A stretch of DNA of 8,957 nt from Methanobacteriota archaeon (GTDB taxonomy: Archaea; Thermoplasmatota; JASEFT01; JAUWIS01), in NCBI GenBank assembly GCA_030605245.1, contig JAUWIS010000023.1:1-8957 (forward strand), in the 5' to 3' direction. This document shows positions 3,864 to 8,957 of this stretch, in pieces. Positions within the stretch are counted from its first letter, which is position 1. Each line of letters starts with the position of its first letter. The translations under genes were made by a program, and so were the position numbers. A model generated the notes under the pieces. That model ran no database searches and was not told the origin of the DNA. It was given only the letters and a program-made list of their open reading frames with translations.

Positions 3864-6266
3864 TTATCCCTGTCTCTTCATTTCCTCTATCTCTTTCTCA
3901 ATCTTTTTAAGATGCCCTTTTGCGCCTATTTTTTCAGCTAACTCTTTTGCCTTTGTTAGATAATCAAGCATTTCTTTTTCATCACCCTTATCCTTGTAGA
4001 GTAGTGCAAACTCGTAGTATATCTCTGCAAGGTCAAAAGACATGCCTATTTCCTTTAGTATTTTTATGCATTCCTGGAAATACTTGATCGATTTATCCCA
4101 GTCTTTTTTGAACCTGTATATCAGCCCATAGCTGTGATATGAGCCGGCAATCATGTATTTTTCATCAAGTTTCTTGAATATCTCTAATGCTCTGTCGCAG
4201 TAATCCTTTGCCGTGTCCAATTCCATTTTTTTTGCGTAGCATTCACTGCTGTTACATAATCCAAAACCCTGAAGTCTGATGTAACCAATTTTTTCAGCTA
4301 CCTCTATCTGTTTCTTGTAGTACCAGATTGCCTCGTCATATTTTCCTTCAAGTCTGTAAATCTCGCCAATGTTGTTGTATGCCGCAGCCATTGTATAAAA
4401 ATCCCCATGTTTTCCTGATAAGTCTATGCTTTTTTGTAGATATTCTATGCCTTTTTCTTTTTCTCCTTTGTCAGAATACACCGTGCCGATCCTCAGGTTT
4501 GCATAAGCAATCAGCCCGGTATCCTCTATTTTTTCAGCATACTCCATAGTTTTATTGAAATAATCAAGTGATTTATCAAAATCTGCTTTTCTCCAATGCA
4601 CATAACCAATATTTTTATATGCTTCAGCCATGCCTTTGACATCATCAATTTTTTCTGAGATTTTTAATCCTTTCTCAAAATTTTCTATTGCTTTGCTCCA
4701 TTCATTTCTTTCAGATTTAATTTCACCGATTTTTATGTAAGAGTCTGCTTCCTGCTTATCTTTGTTTATCTCCCTGCTTATAGACGCAGCATTGTTGTAT
4801 TGTTCTAATGCTATATCCCATTCACCAGTAACCTTGTAAATATCACCAAGATTTAACAGGATATTTGCCCTTTTTTCCTTGTTCTCCATGGTAGACTCAA
4901 GTTTTTTCAGACTCTTAAGTGCTATCTTATAGTATTTCATGGACTCCTCAGGTGCAAAAGCATCTTTTGCTTTTTCCCCTGCCATCATAGAATAATAAAC
5001 TTTTTTCGCCTGTTCGTCAGTGTTTGCAAAATGTCTTGTTATATCATAAAGAACTTCATCAATGTTATCCTTGTGAACCTTTTCCATGTTTTCTGCCACC
5101 TTTTTATGAAACATTACCCGCTCATTTTCTGTTAACCTGCAATATATTATTTCCTGCATCATAGGATGCGTGAACATGTACCACCCTGCTCTTGTTTCAT
5201 CCTCAGATACTATCCTGAGATTTGTAAGAGACTTTAATAGTTCTGCAAGTTTGTTTCTTTCTATATCTGTTATGTTTTCAAGAATGTTTTTCTGGAATCG
5301 ATAGCCAATGACTGATGAAAGCCTCAGGATTTCCCTGCTGTTCTTATCAAGTTTATCAACAGTTTTGTTAAAAACATCCTTGATTGTGTTAGGCATCTTC
5401 ATTAAAGTTAAATCCTTCACAACCCATCTATCCTTTTCTACATAAGCGATTTCATCCTTTGTTATAGCCCTGAATATCTCCTCAACAAAAAGAGGATTTC
5501 CATTTGTTTTTTCATAAATAAAATCAATCAAATTAGAAGGCACGTCCTCTCTACCTGTTATAGATTTTACCATTCTATAGACATCATTTTTATTCAGCCC
5601 TTTTATATCAACAGATGTAAATAGTTTGTCTTTCTCCATGGATTGAACAGTCTCAGAAACCTTTTTCATCGCTGTCTGCCCTAAAGTATAGGCGCAGTAA
5701 AGCATTATATATGAATCATTTATGCTTCTTGACATGTAATGTAGCAGGGATAATGATGATTCATCCGCCCATTGCAGGTTATCCAAAAAGATTACCATTG
5801 GTTTCCCATTAGAGATTCTGAGTATGAGATTGCACATGTTTTCAAAAATTCGTTCTTTCTCATCCTTGAGGCCTGCGGATGTTTTTTCTTTTTTTGTTAT
5901 CCCAAATGCCTGGGAAAGTGCGCTCATTATAGGAACCATTTTTACAATGTCAGATGATGTTTCCTCAATAATTTTTCTGATGTTTTCCCCTGATGCTGTT
6001 TGAAAGTAGTTGGTTAAAACATTAATAAAAGGGGAGTAGGGTTTTATACTTTCATGTCTCATGCATTCAGCTTTCAAAAAAGGGATGTTATTTGATAAAA
6101 CATATCTTTCAAATTCTTCAGAAAGGCGCGTCTTGCCAATCCCTGCCTCACCCCTTAAAAACACTGTTGTTCCTTTTTTGCTGACAACATTTTCCATGTT
6201 CTTTTTCAGTTCTTCCAATTCTTCACTCCTGTCTACAAACTCTGATTGATTTCTTAGCTGAAACAT
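3864..6266 (-). CDS. STAND-type AAA_16 ATPase with eight 40-residue TPR repeats
   Basis: An 800-residue cytoplasmic signal-transduction ATPase (residue numbers here count from the upstream GTG, 803 in all). The N-terminal NTPase has Walker A GEAGIGKT (42-49), Walker B VIFLDNLQWAD (161-171), a sensor region, and NGNPLFVEEIF (258-268) typical of MalT/AAA_16-like STAND proteins. A helical winged-helix-like section follows (about 300-420, with FTHPMMQEIIY). Eight TPRs have equivalent positions at 477, 517, 557, 597, 637, 677, 717 and 757, and a weaker one precedes them. No nuclease, TIR, membrane or DNA-binding effector domain is seen. ATG 6266 is preferred because GGTGA, overlapping the purA stop, sits five bases upstream. 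GTG 6275, overlapping the stop as GTGA, is the alternative. Likely co-expressed with purA. The ligand is unknown; a defence sensor or a regulatory scaffold are both possible. Confidence 0.86.
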   Translation of the reverse strand: MFQLRNQSEFVDRSEELEELKKNMENVVSKKGTTVFLRGEAGIGKTRLSEEFERYVLSNNIPFLKAECMRHESIKPYSPFINVLTNYFQTASGENIRKIIEETSSDIVKMVPIMSALSQAFGITKKEKTSAGLKDEKERIFENMCNLILRISNGKPMVIFLDNLQWADESSLSLLHYMSRSINDSYIMLYCAYTLGQTAMKKVSETVQSMEKDKLFTSVDIKGLNKNDVYRMVKSITGREDVPSNLIDFIYEKTNGNPLFVEEIFRAITKDEIAYVEKDRWVVKDLTLMKMPNTIKDVFNKTVDKLDKNSREILRLSSVIGYRFQKNILENITDIERNKLAELLKSLTNLRIVSEDETRAGWYMFTHPMMQEIIYCRLTENERVMFHKKVAENMEKVHKDNIDEVLYDITRHFANTDEQAKKVYYSMMAGEKAKDAFAPEESMKYYKIALKSLKKLESTMENKEKRANILLNLGDIYKVTGEWDIALEQYNNAASISREINKDKQEADSYIKIGEIKSERNEWSKAIENFEKGLKISEKIDDVKGMAEAYKNIGYVHWRKADFDKSLDYFNKTMEYAEKIEDTGLIAYANLRIGTVYSDKGEKEKGIEYLQKSIDLSGKHGDFYTMAAAYNNIGEIYRLEGKYDEAIWYYKKQIEVAEKIGYIRLQGFGLCNSSECYAKKMELDTAKDYCDRALEIFKKLDEKYMIAGSYHSYGLIYRFKKDWDKSIKYFQECIKILKEIGMSFDLAEIYYEFALLYKDKGDEKEMLDYLTKAKELAEKIGAKGHLKKIEKEIEEMKRQG

Positions 6267-6271
6267 TTCTC

Positions 6272-7552
6272 TCACCCTTTTAAATTTATTGTCTCTTCCC
6301 TGCCAGGACCAAGTGAAACAATACCTGTTGGAACTTTTGAGGAAGATGAAATATATTCAAGATATTTTTTCATATTCTCAGGAAGCGCATCATACCCGCT
6401 TTTTACGATTTCCTTCCAGTTTTTTTCTTCCCAACCATCAAACTCTTCATAAACAGGTACACATTTTTCAAGGATTCTTATATCCGCAGGAAAATTGGTT
6501 ATTATTTCATTATTGTATTTGTATGCTTTACATATTTTCAGTTTTTCAAGTCCGCTCAGAACATCTATTTTTGTTACAGCAAGAGAGGTGAAACCATTAA
6601 TTCGACAGGCATAGTTCACAACAACCATATCAAGCCATCCGCATCTTCTCGGCCTGCCTGTTGTTGTACCATACTCACTACCTTTATCTCTGATCTGTTT
6701 TCCTGTTTTATCCTCTAATTCTGTTGGCATAGGTCCTTCACCGACCCTTGTTGTGTATGCTTTTACAACACCAATAATGTTTTTTATTTTCAAGGGGGAT
6801 ATACCTGAACCTGTGCATCCACCACCAGCAATAGTATTTGATGATGTTGTGTAGGGATACGTTCCATGGTCTACATCGAGCTGTGTTCCCTGCGCACCCT
6901 CAAGTAAAACATTTTTCCCATTATCAAATGCCTGATTAATAATCAATGAGGTGTCAGCAATGTATTTCCCAAGTTTTTTTCCGTATTCAAGATATTCTTT
7001 TAGTGTCTCATTTGTTGACAAAATTGTTTCTTCACCAAATGCCTGAAATATTTTCTGCTTTACAGGAATAATATTATCAAGTTTTTCCTTTAATATTTTT
7101 TCATCGGTTAAATCCATCATCCTGATACCACCTCTGCTAATCTTATCAGAATAGCATGGACCAATGCCCCTTTTTGTTGTACCAATCTTTTTCCCCCTGA
7201 TTTTTTCTTCAGCGGAGTCCATGATTTTGTGATAAGGCATTATCACATTCGCTCGCTCACTAATCAGTAGATTTGGCTGAATACCTTTTTTTTCCAGACC
7301 TTCAATTTCCTGGATTAAAATTTTCGGGTCAACAACAACACCGTTACCTATAATAGATTTTTTTTCAGGATGAAGAATGCCTGAGGGCAACAGATGGAAT
7401 TTGAATTTTTCATTTTTGACGACAATGGTATGACCCGCATTTGTTCCACCCTGAAACCGTACTATCATATCCGATTTTTCTGTAAAGTAATCCGTGATTT
7501 TGCCTTTTCCTTCATCACCCCATTGTGAACCAAGAATCATTGTCCCTAACAT
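6272..7552 (-). CDS. purA: Adenylosuccinate synthetase
   Basis: Catalyses GTP-dependent joining of aspartate to IMP, the first committed step from IMP to AMP. The protein is full length at 426 residues. It shows the P-loop GSQWGDEGKGK (8-18) with catalytic Asp13, NAGHT (38-42) with catalytic His41, the IMP-binding GTTKRGIGP (124-132), EGAQGTQLD (218-226), the TTRVGEGPMPTE switch (267-278), the GTTTGRPRRCGW aspartate loop (295-306) and TKID (327-330) for guanine recognition. All key residues are present. The start is either ATG 7552, with little Shine-Dalgarno, or ATG 7540, which has TAGGG just upstream; the domain begins at residue 5, so both are possible. Its TGA stop (6274-6272) overlaps the ribosome site of the STAND gene. 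The length is that of the long bacterial/eukaryotic type, not the roughly 340-residue form of several archaea. Confidence 0.97.
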   Translation of the reverse strand: MLGTMILGSQWGDEGKGKITDYFTEKSDMIVRFQGGTNAGHTIVVKNEKFKFHLLPSGILHPEKKSIIGNGVVVDPKILIQEIEGLEKKGIQPNLLISERANVIMPYHKIMDSAEEKIRGKKIGTTKRGIGPCYSDKISRGGIRMMDLTDEKILKEKLDNIIPVKQKIFQAFGEETILSTNETLKEYLEYGKKLGKYIADTSLIINQAFDNGKNVLLEGAQGTQLDVDHGTYPYTTSSNTIAGGGCTGSGISPLKIKNIIGVVKAYTTRVGEGPMPTELEDKTGKQIRDKGSEYGTTTGRPRRCGWLDMVVVNYACRINGFTSLAVTKIDVLSGLEKLKICKAYKYNNEIITNFPADIRILEKCVPVYEEFDGWEEKNWKEIVKSGYDALPENMKKYLEYISSSSKVPTGIVSLGPGREETINLKG

Positions 7553-7587
7553 ATTTAGGAAATAGGAATATCAGGTTAAAGTTATTT

Positions 7588-7600
7588 CGATTTTATTAAA
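7588..7600 (-). promoter_or_regulatory. Candidate purA promoter (TATA-like)
   Basis: TTTAATAAAATCG on the minus strand. A start about 26 bases downstream (near 7568) would leave roughly 16 bases before ATG 7552. It is a modest match to the archaeal TATA consensus. Confidence 0.4.
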
Positions 7601-7636
7601 AGTTTGATGGAATAAAGCAGTTTAACATTACTGTCT

Positions 7637-7667
7637 TTTTTCTAAGTAGAAAACACATTTTTCTTAG
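7637..7667. repeat. Phased direct repeat TTTTTCTWAG in the divergent spacer
   Basis: TTTTTCTAAG at 7637-7646 and TTTTTCTTAG at 7658-7667 are exactly 21 bases apart, two helical turns. The inner CTAAG and CTTAG also form a 5-bp inverted pair. It lies between the purA and FKBP promoters and could be a regulator site, though T-rich sequence makes chance matches easier. Confidence 0.3.
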
Positions 7668-7739
7668 GAGTCGCTTATAGGAGAATATTAAATTATTTCT
7701 ACCTGAGGATGAAGGCATTATAAAAATTTAACTGTTAAT

Positions 7740-7765
7740 CCGACATTCTTCCACTTCTGTGTCGG
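7740..7765. promoter_or_regulatory. Inverted repeat upstream of the FKBP TATA box, candidate operator
   Basis: CCGACA (7740-7745) and TGTCGG (7760-7765) form a perfect inverted repeat with half-sites 20 bases apart, on one face of the helix. The right half ends five bases before the TATA box at 7770, where an archaeal regulator could contact or block TFB/TBP. It is also among the few GC-rich words in this spacer. Confidence 0.45.
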
Positions 7766-7769
7766 TAAA

Positions 7770-7779
7770 TTTATAATAT
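7770..7779 (+). promoter_or_regulatory. TATA box of the FKBP gene; leaderless start implied
   Basis: TTTATAATAT, centred about 26 bases before ATG 7800, predicts transcription starting at or next to the start codon. No Shine-Dalgarno motif precedes the ATG, which agrees with a leaderless mRNA. A second TATA-like word, ATTATAAAAA (7718-7727), could give a longer transcript. Confidence 0.6.
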
Positions 7780-7799
7780 AGAATAGCATTTCATAGTTG

Positions 7800-8735
7800 A
7801 TGTTGAAAAAGATATGGGCGGTAATCATTGTGGTTGTCATAATAGCATCATCAGTCGCAGCATACTGGTACACTCAGCAGAAGGAGGAAAAAGGAAAAGC
7901 GATGATGAAGGTTAAGGTTGGTGACACTGTTAAGGTTAATTATATTGGAAGGTTTGCTGAAGGAAATTTTTTTGATAACGGTGCAGTGTTTGATACATCG
8001 ATTGAATCTGTAGCAAATGATGATATTAACTACTCTAAAGCATATTCATTTGAGTCTCGTGATCCTTATTTCCCATTAGAATTTAAAGTAGGCGAAGGAG
8101 AAGTAGTTCAGGGTTTTGATGAAGGTGTGTTGAACATGACTGTTGGGGAAACAAAAAATATAACAGTTTTACCTGATGATGGGTATGGTATGCCTGATGA
8201 GGATTTGCGTATAACAATAAATAAAACGCAGTCTGTTCCTTTGTATGAAACTATTTCATCCCAAAGATTCCATGAGTTGTATCCAGGGCAGGTTCTAAAT
8301 GAAACAGTGTCTTTCAAGCATTATTTCTGGGGATGGAATGTGACAATTGAATGGATAGATGGGAACAATGTAACGATACTGAACAATGTAATACCTGATA
8401 TCAACTCAACAATAAATGTTTTTGGATGGGAAACAAAGATTTGTCATGCGGGTGAAGGAAGGATACTGTTACAGCATTTCCCAGAAGAAAACATAACATT
8501 AAACATGACGAAAACAGGTTTTCTTGCAAAAGACATAGATAATCAAAGTATAAACAATGCATTGAATAACATTATCGATCAGACAACCATATTCCATAAC
8601 TCCTCTGTCAGCGACATAGGCATAGTCTCGTCCATCAATGAGGACAAGGACACATTCACAGTTGATTACAATCCTGAGGTAGTTGGAAAAACACTGATTT
8701 TTGAGGTAACCCTTATCAGCATTAGCAGGGGATGA
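7800..8735 (+). CDS. Membrane-anchored extracytoplasmic FKBP-type peptidyl-prolyl isomerase
   Basis: A 311-residue prolyl isomerase and chaperone of the long archaeal FKBP type, anchored outside the cell membrane. Residues 5-23 form one hydrophobic segment after MLKK, with no lipobox cysteine, so it is read as a signal anchor. The FKBP core follows: VKVNYIG (44-50), VFDTS (63-67), FKVGEGEVVQGFDEGVLNM (95-113), VGE (115-117) and PDDGYG (125-130). A flap insertion and a C-terminal extension to 311 are typical of the SlyD-like archaeal class, though the extension has little recognisable motif. Eleven N-x-S/T sequons occur after residue 110, suggesting heavy glycosylation. ATG 7800 is preferred to TTG 7797 because the TATA box predicts a leaderless start there. 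A GGGGATGA site at its end serves the next gene. Confidence 0.9.
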   Translation: MLKKIWAVIIVVVIIASSVAAYWYTQQKEEKGKAMMKVKVGDTVKVNYIGRFAEGNFFDNGAVFDTSIESVANDDINYSKAYSFESRDPYFPLEFKVGEGEVVQGFDEGVLNMTVGETKNITVLPDDGYGMPDEDLRITINKTQSVPLYETISSQRFHELYPGQVLNETVSFKHYFWGWNVTIEWIDGNNVTILNNVIPDINSTINVFGWETKICHAGEGRILLQHFPEENITLNMTKTGFLAKDIDNQSINNALNNIIDQTTIFHNSSVSDIGIVSSINEDKDTFTVDYNPEVVGKTLIFEVTLISISRG

Positions 8736-8739
8736 GAAT

Positions 8740-8957
8740 ATGTATACAATATTTAGCGTGGAAAAAGGCAATATCGGGAAGGCGGATGAAATATTAAAGG
8801 ACAACATTGTGAGCAGGCAAAGTATTGTAATAAGGGATGCATCAGCGCTTGGCATAGATAATGAGAACAGGTATATCCTGATTGAAGGAAACGAAGATGC
8901 AATTAAAAGAGCGGAAGAATTATTCAAGGATACAGGGAAGATGTCTGAAAAAGAAGC
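8740..8957 (+). CDS. Protein of unknown function, N-terminal part (3' end outside window)
   Basis: ATG 8740 begins four bases after the FKBP stop and has GGGGATGAG (8728-8736) as ribosome site, so it is probably in the same operon. The 72 visible residues are soluble, with no signal peptide or membrane segment. The predicted order is strand (MYTIFSVEK), helix (KADEILKDNI), strand (RQSIVIRDA), strand (NRYILIEGN), helix (EDAIKRAEELFKDTG), like a small alpha/beta ferredoxin- or ACT-like fold. I do not recognise the family. Since its partner acts outside the cell and this protein looks cytoplasmic, the link may be only transcriptional. Confidence 0.75.
   Translation, partial: MYTIFSVEKGNIGKADEILKDNIVSRQSIVIRDASALGIDNENRYILIEGNEDAIKRAEELFKDTGKMSEKE

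Noticed and set aside
3473..3899. Direct repeat of about 21 bases (20 identical) at 3473-3493 and 3879-3899
   Set aside because: Both copies encode similar lysine/glutamate-rich helix ends (KEIEKM and KEIEEM) of VapB and the STAND protein. Low-complexity coding is the simpler explanation.
6272..7552. A viral PurZ-type (2-aminoadenine pathway) synthetase, given the defence-like neighbours
   Set aside because: The P-loop keeps catalytic Asp13 (QWGDEGKGK), which PurZ enzymes replace, and the length and remaining motifs are those of cellular PurA.
8499..8927. Minus-strand frame of 142 codons at the right end
   Set aside because: It lies opposite the FKBP gene and its downstream neighbour, both better supported by motifs and ribosome sites.

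Overview
The window looks like chromosomal DNA of an AT-rich archaeon, probably a euryarchaeon. A Thermoplasmata-like lineage is my best guess, not a proof. The grounds are: a type 2 isopentenyl-diphosphate isomerase of the archaeal mevalonate-derived lipid route, an Hjc-type Holliday junction resolvase, TATA-box promoters placed 25-26 bases before likely transcript starts, Shine-Dalgarno motifs matching an archaeal GGAGGTGAT core, T-run terminators, and a membrane-anchored FKBP dense in N-glycosylation sequons. No rRNA, tRNA, CRISPR array, transposase or integrase was found.

Layout, left to right. (1) Bases 2-1692, plus strand: the 3' end of idi-2, then hjc three bases later, a DmpI-like 4-oxalocrotonate tautomerase with its own promoter, a 43-residue zinc ribbon, and a basic helical protein whose frame overlaps the zinc ribbon. 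The last two may be one gene joined across a -1 frame change. (2) Bases 1760-2855, plus strand: a 25-codon ORF that looks like a truncated gene start, coupled to a PD-(D/E)XK (NucS/DUF91-like) nuclease with a C-terminal RAMA/DUF4357-like reader domain. (3) Bases 2856-3863: a GC-rich patch, two A/T palindromes that probably end converging transcripts, and a vapBC toxin-antitoxin operon on the minus strand with a TATA box and a 10-bp direct-repeat operator. A second copy of the first palindrome lies upstream, so vapBC is bracketed by near-identical repeats. (4) Bases 3864-7552, minus strand: purA (adenylosuccinate synthetase), and immediately after it a large STAND ATPase with eight TPR repeats in an exact 40-residue register. 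(5) Bases 7553-7799: a divergent regulatory region holding the purA promoter, the FKBP promoter, an inverted repeat and a helically phased direct repeat. (6) Bases 7800-8957, plus strand: an extracytoplasmic FKBP prolyl isomerase, then the start of an unrecognised gene cut by the window end.

Housekeeping genes (idi-2, hjc, purA, FKBP) flank a middle section with an accessory, possibly defensive, character: nuclease plus reader domain, toxin-antitoxin, and STAND-TPR sensor. The nuclease and vapBC segment (about 1.76-3.86 kb) is the best candidate for an acquired cassette. The STAND gene is tied to purA by its start site and may be a stable part of that operon. That these parts form one system is a hypothesis, not something the sequence shows.
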